Origin: Archilochus colubris | Taxonomy: Eukaryota; Chordata; Aves; Apodiformes; Trochilidae | NCBI GenBank assembly: GCA_023079485.1 | Contig: CM041085.1 | Location: forward strand, 97,041,115-97,105,114 | Length of the DNA stretch: 64,000 nucleotides | Direction of reading: 5' to 3' | In this document: piece by piece, positions 49,321-61,305 of the stretch | Layout: every line of letters begins with the position of its first letter | Position numbering within the stretch: the first letter of the stretch is position 1 | Position numbers and translations under genes: made by a program | Notes under the pieces: generated by a model | The model's database searches: none | Told to the model about the DNA's origin: nothing | Seen by the model: only the letters and a program-made list of their open reading frames with translations

Positions 49321-51688
49321 GTAAGTAACAGAAAAAATATATGTTATTTTCTTTTGTTGATGATTACTGTTAAGCTGAAAATACACTGGCACTGAATACA
49401 GTTAACAATGGAAGTTCAGCTTAATCTCTTTTTATGTGCAAAATGCTATCTGACTTCTGGAAGAACTCTTTCGTCAGTGTTTTCTTCTAAAATACAGCTT
49501 CATAAAATCACACAGGAAAACTTATGATGTGTAATGAATCTCAATTACATATTCTTTAACTAGGAGTGATTTTATTTTCTTGGTGACTTTCATATATCAG
49601 AAGACATGTTTACAAGCACAATTTCTGGATTTCTTTCTCAGACTGCCAATCACTACATTTAGTCATCCTAGGCTAGATACAGTTGTCTTGGGATATCCCA
49701 GCTGGTCCAGAAGGGTGCCCAGGTCTCTGCTGGTACCCTACAGATACCAGGGAGATTTTAAGACAATCTCAGATTGTATTAATGCCTATGTTTAAACAAT
49801 AAATTCTTGTTATTTTAATCATAAAAGCTATTTAATTTGCATCTGTTCAACCTGAGTCAGTTAGAGTTAATTGACAAGAAATATAGCAGATACTAGATTG
49901 AAGTTTTGGGAATTCTGCAGACACCAATTTTACATTAAAATAAAGCAGAGATGATAAAGAAACAGGATTTCAGTCTTTACATTCTATTAGTAAATATGAT
50001 TCTTAAAGGATGGTGATACGGTTCCTTAGGAAAGTTTTCACCTGAAAATAGTGTAGAATAACAAATAAAACAAACCTATATGCAAAATAAATAAAGCAAA
50101 AGAAAAAAATCCTCAAGTTATTACTTCCACTGAGAAATCTTTTTTGAACCATCGCAGTGAAACAGGGGTCAGACTGGTTTTCCATAGTGGATTTTCTCTT
50201 TGGAGCTTCCCTACTAATTGTTTGGAAAGGCCTGGTCTAAAATGCAGTTATATTGCATGTTAGTTAATACAAAATTAATATATGTGGACTGTAAATAAAT
50301 TGAATAGATGGACTGTGTGTTCTTTGGTCTGGTGGGAACAATACAAAATAATGTTTATTACTTCAAGAGACACATTTTTAAAAACACTGCATTGGTACCA
50401 AAATCACACACCTCAGTAGAAAAGGAAGAGAAACAATAGAATTTAAGTGTAGCAGGTGGATCTTCTCTTTTGATCAGAGTCTGAATCAATGCCATCTGAT
50501 GAGCAGTGCTTTGAGAGTAATATATTCCTCAGAGATAAAGCCCCTAAAATGAATTAAAAATCATGCAATAATAAATTCTAAGAGAATTAAAGTTCCTTCT
50601 TTTGTTTTCTTAAACATAGACTCAAAAACATTTTCAGATAAACCAGGAATCTGAATAACATTAGATGAATCATCTGAATATTTTATCATGCACAGGTGGA
50701 AAAGAGAAATAACTACTTCTATACTTAGATGTTGATTTCTTTAGTACAGTTTTGCCTAGGAAAGATTACTCCTCATTACACGTTTTCTAAACATTTTCCC
50801 TTGAGCTGAGAGCCTTATTCAAAAAAATAGACTACAGAAATAGCACAACATGAATTACAGATAAAATACATCACCTAAAAGTATGCTGTACATAAATGAT
50901 GAACAATTGAACATAAATTATTGTTAGCAAATTATTATTATTTATGATTCATTTTCTAAAAAAAGAAATTATGATCCCACAAAATACATATGGGAATTGA
51001 ATACCTGAACTTTAAATATGACTGACTCATTTGATATAAAGGTAGATGTACAAAACAGAGGAATAATCTATGTTCTGTATTAGCTCTACACAAAATAGCA
51101 AAGCTGAAATATTGCTAGGTTTATATACCTATTTCCATCAAACTTAGGTGTGGAAATGATAATAGGGTTCTCATGCATTGGTCATATCCCAAAAGATCTT
51201 ACAGAGTGTTCACTGAGGTTTAATACAGACAAGAATTCTTCATGTGATTTAGGCCAGCTCATATTATCTGAGAGGAAGACTCAGATTTGTTTTACCATCT
51301 GAGGACAGGTTAATGCAAAATGCATATGAAGCCTGAGGACCATCACTGCATACATAGAACACAACACATTTCAGCTGGATCTGTTATATTTGGTACCACA
51401 TAGTGTACACAGATGGATTCATACTTGGAGAAACAGAAAGTCTAAGTCTGCAAGCCATACACATGAAAGAAGAATTGATCTACTACCCCTAGTTTATGTT
51501 TCTAAAAGGTCAGAAATCACACTGTGTCAGGAACACAAAAAGATGTAGATCATTTTAATGGCAAGAAGTTACACATATCTTAGCATTAAAAACCTGTATA
51601 CTTTGTAAATATAAGTATTTTAATAAATATGTTACTGAATAACATATTTATCTTTCCGTGTTTTGATTTTTTTTTACCTGTTGAAAAG
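49321..51688. other. TPO intron after coding exon 1
   Basis: An intron of 2,368 bases with a gtaagt donor and a ttttacctgttgaaaag acceptor. It is AT-rich, and I see no recognisable element or gene in it. Confidence 0.6.
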
Positions 51689-51770
51689 AAACTGGAGATA
51701 ACTGCATTACTGAGGCTATCCAGAAAGGCTCTAGTCTGGTGGATTATGCTTCATGTTATACACTGAAAAG
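51689..51770 (+). CDS. TPO: TPO coding exon 2 (propeptide start)
   Basis: Encodes residues 33-60, reading ETGDNCITEAIQKGSSLVDY then ASCYTLKR, with phase 1 on the left and phase 2 on the right. The donor is gtaata. The SLVDYA segment aligns without gaps to RLVDTA of the human propeptide as I recall it, and Arg60 corresponds to human Arg60. The rest of the exon is divergent, as is typical of the propeptide. Cys38 and Cys55 have no counterpart in the human propeptide as I recall it. The assignment rests on the conserved splice phases, the position between the signal-peptide exon and the well-conserved next exon, and the SLVD match. Confidence 0.88.
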
Positions 51771-53544
51771 GTAATAATATTTTTTAAAAATGAAGGCTCT
51801 ATCCAGCAAAAAGCTTGTGTGCTTTATATAATTCAATTCATTGTGACTCAGTTAAGTAGAAGAGTGAGAATTATAAGTGTCATTAAGAACCTCTTCCTCT
51901 TTTTATAAAGGCTTGTACATGCACTCTACACCTGCTGCTTAGATGTTAGTCCTTGGCCATTTGCAAACTACAGAGGACTGAACTATTGCCTAACCTGATC
52001 ATTACACTGAGAAGCAAAAGTGCTTAAACCCTTAATTAAATACTTTTGTATCTTCATGTCAGTTTAAAGCTACTAAGGCTTCTTTTTGTGCTGCTTTGGG
52101 CAGCACTAAAGTTAAAAATGGGATGGGAATGCATGTGACTACACTTCTGAGCTTCTGGAAGTTACAGAGGTCACTGTGGAAACTCATTTTACTTTGGCTT
52201 ACAAGTAATTGAAGGAAAATGGAGTATGATATAGATGAGCTCAGTGCTGTCTTTGAGACTTAGAAGCCAGTTCTGAGATGAAAAGGCAGCTCCTTTTTCA
52301 GGTTGGATTAGGAAAATACTTTGTAGCTCCTCGGGTCCATCCTGATGTTTGCTTAAATCCCAATTGAGATGTCTGGACTACAAAATAAGTCTAAATAAGT
52401 GGATTTTATCCTGAGACCTCAGTTTGTCCTTGAATTATTATTAAAATGAACAAGTACATTTCTTCACCTGATCTATTTATAATAACATCACTTAAAATCT
52501 TGAATTATTGTTTGTATACTAACTGCTGGAGGAATTGAATGGTAATTTGCTAACCTGAAATTTTCTTACTATTATATTTTTAAAAACATGTCTGGGCTTT
52601 TCTAGGAAAACGCTATTTAGAGATTACTTGCCTGGCTTTAAGGCCACATGGGCCTCAGTGTGGTCCTCACAGTTTGCTGTGCTGTTCATGACTGTCTCTC
52701 TGACAGGACTGTTCACTAGTACCTGCCTGTTGCTTCTGTGTCTGTGAGTCTTTAAGAGTAGATGGTTATGTCTGTCATTAAAACAGAAACATCCATAATA
52801 GTATTTTAACATAGCATAGATGGAAAGCAATGGCATCCTCATGAACATGTGCTATGTGTGTTACAGAGGCAATGCCAGTGGGAATCTAGGCAGTTTGGAT
52901 GAGGCTGTCAGAGCTATCTGTCACCTGCAAGGTTATGACACTTACCCAGTGGTATGTGCAAATATGTTGTTCATTTACCACCAGGTGCATTGTGACTGAC
53001 ATTTGAAAGTGGTAGGTGGTTTGCAAGACAAATCTCTAGTTCTAGTAAATCTTGTTATAGTAAAAGTTACCTGTACAAATTATGAAACTTGCTGTAGCTC
53101 TAACTAGTGAACCTCATCACTGCTGGGAGGGCTTCTGATTCCAGCTGTACATTCCTTTTTATATTTTGCAGTGTCTGGGTTTGGGGGGGTTTAATGTATA
53201 GAAGAAACAAAGGGTAACTCCAGAACAGCCATGCTGCACAAAGTGGGAGCCTCTTAGGCCATGCTGCACACAGCTGCAAGGGATCACATATTTCTTCTGT
53301 TAGAAATTGGCAATTAACCCCAAAAGAATCCTGAGCCGCTCGTACCTGAGCTTGCCTTATAAATATATCTGGTAGATGTGAATTTCTTGGTAGATCAGGT
53401 GTCTAGTTCTTCTAGACTTTCTCACAGTACCCTATTAAAATAGACCTTAAACTCCAAACATATCCAACATAGACAGATACAGCTATGAATAAATCCTAAA
53501 AGTTTAAACATTAAAAAAATCTTCTGTATTTCTCTCAATTACAG
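51771..53544. other. TPO intron after coding exon 2
   Basis: An intron of 1,774 bases. It contains an unexplained open segment with acceptor-like and donor-like borders at 52867-52951, described under findings. No transposable element is recognised. Confidence 0.5.
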
Positions 53545-53714
53545 AAATATTCAAGAAAAGGGAATAGCATCTCCTACCTTGCTGCTGGCTTTCTCAAAAT
53601 TTCCTGAACAAGAGAGTCAAGATATTTCCCAAGCAGCTGAACGAATGGAAATGTCAATTCAAGTGCTGAAACACAAAGTTTGCCAGAAGCACAAACGTTC
53701 ATTGCATCCAACTG
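53545..53714 (+). CDS. TPO: TPO coding exon 3 (propeptide)
   Basis: Encodes residues 61-116 plus the first base of codon 117. The recognisable core is IASPTLLLAFSKFPE, followed by AERMEMSIQVLKHK. Both align without gaps to the human propeptide (GILSPAQLLSFSKLPE, AEIMETSIQAMKRK) as I recall it. The acceptor is tctctcaattacag and the donor gtaaat. Near the end residues 108-111 read KHKR, a basic cluster where the human prosequence is reported to be cleaved (around Lys108). Cys106 replaces what I recall as Asn in human. The frame is open and in phase with both neighbours. Confidence 0.95.
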
Positions 53715-55263
53715 GTAAATATAGTATTTATATATTGACAACACTGGCAAAATGTTGATTTCGTGAATGTTGTCTTTTAGATTAAAGCAGGGTTAGTTTC
53801 ACTTTTGTTTTGCCGTCAGCAGGGATAAAAATCTTGTCAACACACCAGTGCCAGGATGCCCTCTCTTTTGTTCTTAAAAAGACCTCATATAGTCACTGTT
53901 TTACATTTTGTGTTGCTAGAGTGTGAGTTGTGTTCTTATACTTGAGGAGAGCAGCACTTTGCTGTTGGCATCATGTGAACTCATGACTGTACATTTGTAT
54001 TGCTTATAAACCAGCTTGTATTTCTGCAGTCTTGCAAGCTGCTTATTTACAATGAAGAATCTTTCTTCCCCAGCACTTTGGGTTTAGTGCCTCTGGGCCC
54101 CAGATTCTACAGATAAAACAATAGAATTTCTTCCACTCTGTGGTGCTGGCATTTTCAAATACACTTCCTCCAGACACTGATGGCCTAATTAAAATCTCTC
54201 TTTTAAGAAAATATTTTCTGATTTCCAAAACTAAAATTATAATGCATAGCTGTTACACATTTATTTCTATGTTGTTCCTATTTTAACTGTTCTTTATGTT
54301 AGATAGAGAAAGATGAGAGATAATGCAGAAATTAATTGATGATCATTGCCATCAATTAGAGAGGTATTTCCAGATGTCTGCCTGGTATCTGGAAGATTAA
54401 AAAATTCAGAAACATTGACTTTTTTCCCTGTATTTTAATGTTACTTACAGCATCATGATCTAGAGATTTATAATTTGTATTCTTTGTCTTAGTATTATAA
54501 CATGACATTATTTTTTAAGATATGGTAACATTAGAATTCTGTAGACAAATATAAAGGTCCACAGTTATATTGTTATTTCTCTCATGGAAATTTCTGACAT
54601 AAAATAAATGGGACATTTCTAGAACTAAAATTATACCTGTATGTGTGTGCATATATTTGTATATATATACAGGCACCTGCACACAGACAGACAATTAGTT
54701 TTCTGCTGGTACAGTTCAAAAGAAATCCAATATCTGAACCATAGAAAAAGTGCACAAAATTCTTGTTATTTTTCAAAACTAAAACAACTTTAATGGAAGA
54801 CGAATAGATGCTATACAATCTATGTTCCATGACAAGGAGTAGTTTTATGGGAATTAAAGAATTGAATTGACCTTAAAGAAAACATGTGAATCGATACCTA
54901 GTCAGCACAGATGGCTGGGGAACTGGTCTCTGGGAATAACTTTGAAACTGAACATGGAAATACATCTGTATCCACAAATTTGGCACGGGTAGCTAATACA
55001 TAATGACAAGGTTACACAGCCAGTCTGCTAGTTCTCAGCTATGGTTGACTTCTTCCTTCTTGTTCTCTACATATCAAATAGTAAAACCATCTCTCCTATT
55101 GTACCCTCTACTTCATCTAAATCCTCAAAACTGCCTCCAGCAGTGTCTCCCTTTCCAAGGAAGGTGAGAGGGGATGTTGCAGTGCAGGTGACAATAATGC
55201 CTTTTCTTCTGTAGCAGCTACCGAGCCACAAAACAAATTGCTTGTTTGGGTTCTTCCTTTCAG
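53715..55263. other. TPO intron after coding exon 3
   Basis: An intron of 1,549 bases with a gtaaat donor and a gggttcttcctttcag acceptor. A short TATA/TGTG microsatellite lies near 54638-54672. Nothing else is recognised. Confidence 0.6.
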
Positions 55264-55396
55264 ATCTTTTATCATCTGATCTGCTCACTATGATTGCAAA
55301 TATTTCTGGATGTCTGCCTTACATGTTGCCACCAAAATGTCCAAACAATTGCGTAGCTAAAAAATATAGACTCATCACTGGTGCATGTAATAACAG
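55264..55396 (+). CDS. TPO: TPO coding exon 4 (start of mature enzyme)
   Basis: Encodes residues 117-161: [20 protein letters not shown], then [16 protein letters not shown] and LITGACNNR. It is almost the same as human TPO from recall. It carries an N-glycosylation sequon Asn129-Ile-Ser, at the position of the human site Asn129, and Cys133, Cys142, Cys146 and Cys158, which fit the first disulphides of the mature ectodomain. The acceptor is cttcctttcag and the donor gtatgt, and both borders are phase 2. The ITGACNNR motif is the standard entry to the animal heme peroxidase domain shared with myeloperoxidase, lactoperoxidase and peroxidasin. The short [17 protein letters not shown] run is specific to TPO among these. 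Confidence 0.97.
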
Positions 55397-58300
55397 GTAT
55401 GTATGATAAGAATTGTGCCCTGAAAATCTCTTCTTTCTTATTTGTTAAACTCAAGAAGCTTTGTTTACTTTTTCCTACTAAAAAAAAAAGGGGGGAGCGG
55501 GGGGAGCAGGTGACCTCACTTATCTCACTTTGGCATCAAGATGTCTCTAAATGAGGTGCCCCCGAAAGGTCCCATGGGAAGAAGCTTTTGATCTAACCTT
55601 TGGTACACTAATTTCTGTAGGTATGCTCTCCCTATGAAGTCCTCTGAGATTATGTAGGAAACTTTAAATTTAGGAAGGACTGGCTCAGAAGATATATTTT
55701 TATATTTAAGCAGACTGAATTCTAATCCCGCATTCATTTTTGGTTGAATTGGATAAAATTATATTGTGCAGAAAAGAAAATCCAGTTGATTCTGATTTTT
55801 GTCTTTTCCTACAACTTTAACATTTAGCAAGCATGCATCTAAAAATTCTGTGTTACTTTTTTTTTATAGATACATATATATATATGTAACAATATATGCT
55901 TATTGACTATCTGAACTACTACTACTATTTATGTCTATTATCTACTTGTTATCTAATATATGTGGCAATTGTTTCCTGAAAAGCTGAGCAATACTGAACA
56001 TCACATATATAACTGCATTTTCAGAATCCTCAGATGCAATGAGGGTATATAAGTGAAAATGACAGCCCTTTTGAGTGCAAGGGTAAATGGCATTTATGCT
56101 CAGCAGCCCTTGGATATGTAGGCATAAAGTCACAAAATGAAAAGCAGGCTGTAATCTTGCAAGTGAAGGGCTACAAAGCTGTAAATAGGAGGCCATTAGC
56201 CTTGCACAGGGTAAGGCACTCTGCAGCATCGTGAATGAACAGCAGTAAAATTCAGCAGTTTTATTATTCAATTGATACGTTTTTATGAGATGAATGTCTT
56301 TTGCTACACCACAAGTCATTTGCAAGGAACATGCCTGACAGGGTCTTTGTTGAAAGGACACAACCTGATGTGCATCGATGTTATAAATCTGGCTATGTGG
56401 AGAGTCATAATTTCCCCCAGGCACTTGCAGAGTTGCTTGGAATCTGAACTAACAACTAGCATAATATTTTCATTGACAACTCCATCAAGGTTTGAACACA
56501 TTGGTCAAGATTCATGCAGCTGAACACAGGCACATGGCTGAAGATCTTAATTTGCAGTCATGACAGCTAAAGTCTTTCTCTTCAGAGCTGGAGAGAAACA
56601 CGCTGTGCTGTGGGTAAGCTAAAGCATCTTTTCCTCTTCATTGACTCTGGTGATACTAGGATGCATAAGCATTTCAGCCTGGTTTTAAAGCTGGGTAGGG
56701 TAAATATGATCCACTGAGTCTGCAGTCACTGTGTTCTACTTTGTGTAGTTTTATTGCTTCATTTTGCTCTAAATATCTGTAAAAGGTTCAAGGCAGAAAA
56801 AAAAAAAAAAACAAAACCTAAACTTAAAACAAACACCAAACCAATACACAAGACCCAGTACTAAGGCTTTGAAGCCCGTGAATCAGATCTTAACTTAGTC
56901 TAAAACTTTTTGAGCTCCTTGAAGGCCCCTTCAAGCTTTACTGAAACATATCAGCATAAGAAAGCTTACTACACTCTGATGTAAACAGTATACTCTATGA
57001 TATAAGCCAGCTTCAAAGACTTCAAACATTAAACGAAGTACCAGTCTGTACTTTTCCTTGCTTTACAGCTGCCTATTTCAGGAAGAAAACATATCAGGAC
57101 TTATGTTGTAATTTTAGTCACCCAGTGCAGCTGTGCTGCAGATCAATAAATGCTGCATTTCACAGGTGAAATTTAAAGCAAAAATTTCCAGTGGAGTAAG
57201 TTGTTTACTCCTAAAAGAAATCTATTTAAATCTCTTTAAAAGCAAGCATGAAATTTGTTTATGGATGTTTTACTTAATCAATTCACATGTTTGGGACAAA
57301 TCAGATAGACTACAAAGTACTTATTCCACAGCACTGAGATTACTTTGCTTTAGTGTGAGCTTCCTAGAACAAAGGGACACAACAGCACAAACATGGCCTT
57401 CTGTGGACAATATCAATATGACATTCCCAGCAATGTCATTATCTGCAGTTGCTAGTTACAGATATCAACAGATTTTACTTTGCTTTCTGCCTGATTGCCT
57501 GTGTGTAGACAATAAACAAAACAGCTTTACAAAGTTATTTTAAGATAAAGAATAATGGAGAAAAGGCACATTCAAATAGATATTTTTTCCCCATTTCTTA
57601 GCCCAAACAACCAGCACTGAGCTGTATAGTTTTTAGTGTCTAGTGCAATGAGAGGGAATCAAGGACAAAGGACTTAAAGCTGCCAAAGGAATGGAATCTC
57701 ACATGCAATTAACCTCACCCAGTTTTAATTTTCTGAGCTAGCTTTGTGTCTACTGCAAGGCTGCAGTTTTGGCTGTTGCTAATAGTGAGAGTTAGAATGG
57801 AACGACAGGATGGCACCCGGGACTTCTCTGTCTTTCTAGCTTGAGGTACAGGTGCTTAGATGACTAGATTATATTTTTTTAGGCTAATATTTGGGCAGGT
57901 AAGAGGAATTTTATATACAGGAGTTGTATTTCTGTGCTGTGTCTTTAATAATTTCATCAGGTGAGGACTTGATGCTTAGTCTGAAGCATTAGTGCAATTG
58001 GAGTTAGGGGTATGGAAATGGCTCACCTAGTTAAAAAAAATGAGCAGTCCCAACTGGACCTATTGACTAAGAGGGAACCGAGATTATTTCTTTATGACAG
58101 TTTTTTTCACTTTGATACAAGCAAAGTGTTCTGTTTAGTGGCAGGCTTATTTTTCACAAAATCTATCATGTTTGCCAGAATTTATGTCCATTATAGCTCA
58201 AAGCTATGTAAGACATTACGAAATCCATTTGTTAAATACCTGAAACTGCAGAATTTTAAAATAAGATTCAAAAACATAAATCTGGATTGTAAAATGCATC

Positions 58301-58875
58301 TTAAAACCTTGTAAGAGAGCCAAAACAAAATCCAAACTATGAAATTCCAGTATTTCACAAATGAATGAAAAGTTCCACTTCCCATAAACAGAATGAATAA
58401 CAATCAAATTTGACTACTCTGTAAAGCTTTAAAGTACAAATATCTCATTTTTTCAGCTGCCCTGTTATAAACCTTTTTAATTCAAGCAAGATTCAAAAAC
58501 ATTAACATGTTTAATATAATAATAAAAAAGCATGTGAGGAATGTTTTACTAAAGTAGCATTCCAGTGATCTGCTAAAATATAAAAGCAATCAGGAGAAAA
58601 ATCACTGGTTAAGCAGTTAAATTAACATTTCATTATTTTTAATTGAGTGAAATAGCACTACACTATGTGCAATATTTTATGCCATTTCAATAAAGGGAAA
58701 TCAACTGTAACTAATTTGAATGCTTTATTAAAGCATACTTCAACTTTCAAGTTTGAATTATTGTGGATAATTAAGTGTAGTACTGTACCATATAGCTTGG
58801 CAAATTGAGCCACATCAGTGTGGTGGAGATCAATGAAGTATTAATAAAATAATTGTACCCTTTTTAGCATCCCAA
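55397..58875. other. TPO intron after coding exon 4, left part
   Basis: AT-rich intron sequence with A-runs near 55480 and 56799-56812. The open frames at 55942-56424 (minus) and 57133-57543 (plus) are long for this DNA but do not resemble any protein I know. No element or gene is recognised. Confidence 0.45.
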
Positions 58876-59640
58876 TAGAATCACAGAATCACCACAGAAA
58901 GTTAGGGGTTGTAAGGGACCTCAAAAGGTCATTGAGTCCTATCCCCCACCAGAGCAGGGTCACCTACAGGAGGTTTTGAATGTCTCCAGGGAGGGACACT
59001 CCACAACCTCCCTGGGCAGCCTGTTCCAATGCTCTGTCACCCTCAGAGTAAAAAAACTTCTCCTCATGCTTATGTGGAGCCTCCTATGCTCAAGCTTATA
59101 TCTGTTGTCCTATCACTGTTGTCCTTATATCTCTTGTCCTATCACTGGGCATAATTGAGAAGAGCCTGGCACCAGAGCATCCTCCTGGCTCTCTCCCTTT
59201 ACATATTTATAAACATTAATGAGGTCACCCCTCATTCTCCTCTTCTCCAAGCTGAAGAGACCCAGATGCCTCATCCTTTCCCCATAATTGAAATGTTCCA
59301 CTCCCTTAATCATCTTGTAAGCTCTTGTAAGCATTTCCTGGTCCATCTTGAACTGAGGGGCCCAGAACTGGACACAGTATTCCAGATGTTGCCTCACCAG
59401 GGCAGAGGAAAGGGGAAGGAGAACCTAACTCGACCTACTAACCATACCCCTTCTAATCCACTCCAGGATGCCATTGGCCTTCTTGGCCACAAGGGCACAT
59501 TGCTGGCTCATGGTTATCCTTCCATTCACCAGGTTCCCTTGGTCTCTTTCCCTTTCACTCCTTTCCAGCATCTCAGTCCCCAACCTGTACTGGAATTTGG
59601 AGTTGTTCCTATCCAAGACTCGACACTTGGCTGTCAGTCT
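58876..59640 (-). mobile_element. CR1 LINE, 3' end, next to TPO splice acceptor
   Basis: Antisense CR1 of about 765 bases. It runs from agaatcacagaatcaccaca through acctccctgggcagcctgtt and ccattggccttcttggccac to caagactcgacacttggctg. On the minus strand two broken frames (59616-59425 and 59397-59125) carry the end of CR1 ORF2 ([38 protein letters not shown]), separated by a frameshift. An internal 29-base near-tandem duplication lies at 59096-59149. The sequence differs clearly from the copy at 21471-22192, suggesting another CR1 subfamily. It ends 130 bases before TPO coding exon 5. Confidence 0.93.
59096..59149. repeat. 29-base near-tandem duplication in CR1
   Basis: The unit ttatatctgttgtcctatca is repeated 29 bases later as ttatatctcttgtcctatca. 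It is a local duplication inside the CR1 element and is not seen in the other copies here. Confidence 0.85.
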
Positions 59641-59689
59641 ATAATATTTTATATTATTTTACATTCAAAATAAATTCAGAGGTGCATGA

Positions 59690-59710
59690 TTTTTTTTTTT
59701 TTTTTTTTTT
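59690..59710. repeat. Poly(T) run, T21, near splice acceptor
   Basis: Uninterrupted run of 21 T between the CR1 copy and TPO coding exon 5, ending 60 bases before the exon. A second T/G-rich stretch then leads to the tttttcccag acceptor. Confidence 0.95.
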
Positions 59711-59770
59711 GGCTGCTGCTAATCTTGATTTATTGTCTTTTTTGTTTGTTTTGTTTTGGGTTTTTCCCAG

Positions 59771-59900
59771 GGAACATCCTAGATGGGGAGCATCCAACAC
59801 AGCCTTGGCTAGGTGGCTTCCACCAGCCTATGAAGATGGACTCAGCCAACCTCGAGGATGGAATCCCAGTGTCAGATACAATGGAGTCCAACTACCCTTG
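59771..59900 (+). CDS. TPO: TPO coding exon 5 (peroxidase domain)
   Basis: Encodes residues 161-204: after the split Arg161 it reads [20 protein letters not shown] and [18 protein letters not shown], ending VQLPL. This is the well-conserved opening of the heme-peroxidase domain and matches human TPO without gaps from recall. The acceptor is tgggtttttcccag. The right border is set at TTG|gttaga, because the next exon starts GTT CGT GAG and supplies the conserved Val-Arg-Glu. This keeps phase 0 and the human spacing. The donor gttaga is weaker than the usual gtaagt. If it were not spliced, the frame would run on to a stop at 59939. A CR1 insertion and a T21 run lie immediately upstream. Confidence 0.95.
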
Positions 59901-61305
59901 GTTAGAAAGTGCACCATAAGATCAGTTGAAACATACTGAGCTTTAACTATGCCTGCCACCACAGATCTTCATTTTCATTAGTAAATCAAATAGCAGAAGC
60001 TGTTGAGAGCAGTGAAGGAGCCACTTTCATAAAGCATAAGTTTAGTCAGACAAGTAGTGGGAGGTTCCTTGCACCTGGGCTGGAGTAAGCCCAAGGAGCA
60101 GTGCAGAATTGTGTCAGTTTGTACTTCCAGATATATTCTTTAAAAAGCAGCATGCAAACAATATGAAGGTGAGAGATAAGTGTGAAGATTACTATAAAGC
60201 AATATTAGAGCACAGTGTAGCTATGCAAGTTAGCAGTGATAAAAAACTTAATAACTGCAAGAAAAAAATGATGTGATTTGTGGCCACCAAAGCTATCAAA
60301 ATACTGATAAAAATACTTGTATTCCTGATAGGCTCTATGTATTCCTGCTCTCAACTATTTCATTATAAAGCCTGATGTTCCTAAAAAAGTCCCATGTTGC
60401 CTCTTGCTGCCTCTACCTCTTACCAATTCTATTTAACTGCAACTCTCTTATACATTCATTATATAGCCCTTATATTTAGTACAGACTCTGTGTGTCTATT
60501 TTATGTACTTCCTTTTCAATTGCTTGACTTCTAAGGCAGCCTCTGTAGGCAAGGGAACATTTTGCAGCATGAGAGGAGACTGTCAACAATAATGATACTC
60601 TCTCTGATCATTACAAACTGATGCTGATGGTTTTGCTTCATTAGTATAGGCTGGACATGTAGCATAGATGTCTCCAAGTGTTCTCTCTTGGAGTATCAGT
60701 ATTTCTAAGCAGCTTTCACAGAAATGCCTCAGAAATATCTTTTGGCTTCTGCCTGCCTTGGAAAATAAAGCAGAGTTTTCAGCTACCATGTATTTACAAC
60801 CTAGCTTGTCTCCTGGGCTGCATAGCATACTCCATTTATGTTCAGAGCAACCCAGAGCCCCTATGAATCCACACTGATTTCAGGTTGCCCAGAAAATAAA
60901 ATCCATTTGTTATGGGAGCAGGAAATGGAATAAATAGAAAGAAATCTTTTAGACAGTCTAAAAGAAATGTGTCGTTTTCAAACTTCTCTTGAAAGGAACA
61001 GATCAAAGTTACTGCTCATTTGGCAAATACATAGAAAAACTCACCTGAAACATCTTTGAATCTGCTTGTGGCACCGATCTCTTGAACAGAAAGAAGAGTC
61101 TGTCAGCAGTTGGCTTTTTTGTTGCTGCTGGGGTTTTTCTGTTTTGTTTTTTTTTTTAGGCAACCCATTATAAAGTACAACATAAAGTATTCTAAGGGGG
61201 GAAAAAGATGGCTTTTATCACTGTTCCCCTTACTTTTTCGTGTTTTATCATTTTGTGAGAAGTAAATACTACTTGGCATTCAAGGTAAATTAGTTCTCTT
61301 TCCAG
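59901..61305. other. TPO intron after coding exon 5
   Basis: An intron of 1,405 bases with a gttaga donor and a tagttctctttccag acceptor. It is AT-rich, and no element or gene is recognised. Open frames at 60583-60877 on either strand look accidental. Confidence 0.6.

Noticed and set aside
55942..56424. 160-codon minus-strand frame in a TPO intron
   Set aside because: The plus strand holds equally long frames over the same bases, the composition is not protein-like, and no known family is recognised.
57133..57543. 136-codon plus-strand frame in a TPO intron
   Set aside because: No recognisable domain, no splice context consistent with the TPO phases, and the composition of translated intron.
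59682..59939. Frames covering TPO coding exon 5 read as free-standing small proteins
   Set aside because: The real coding part is the spliced exon 59771-59900. The flanks are a T-run and the intron start.
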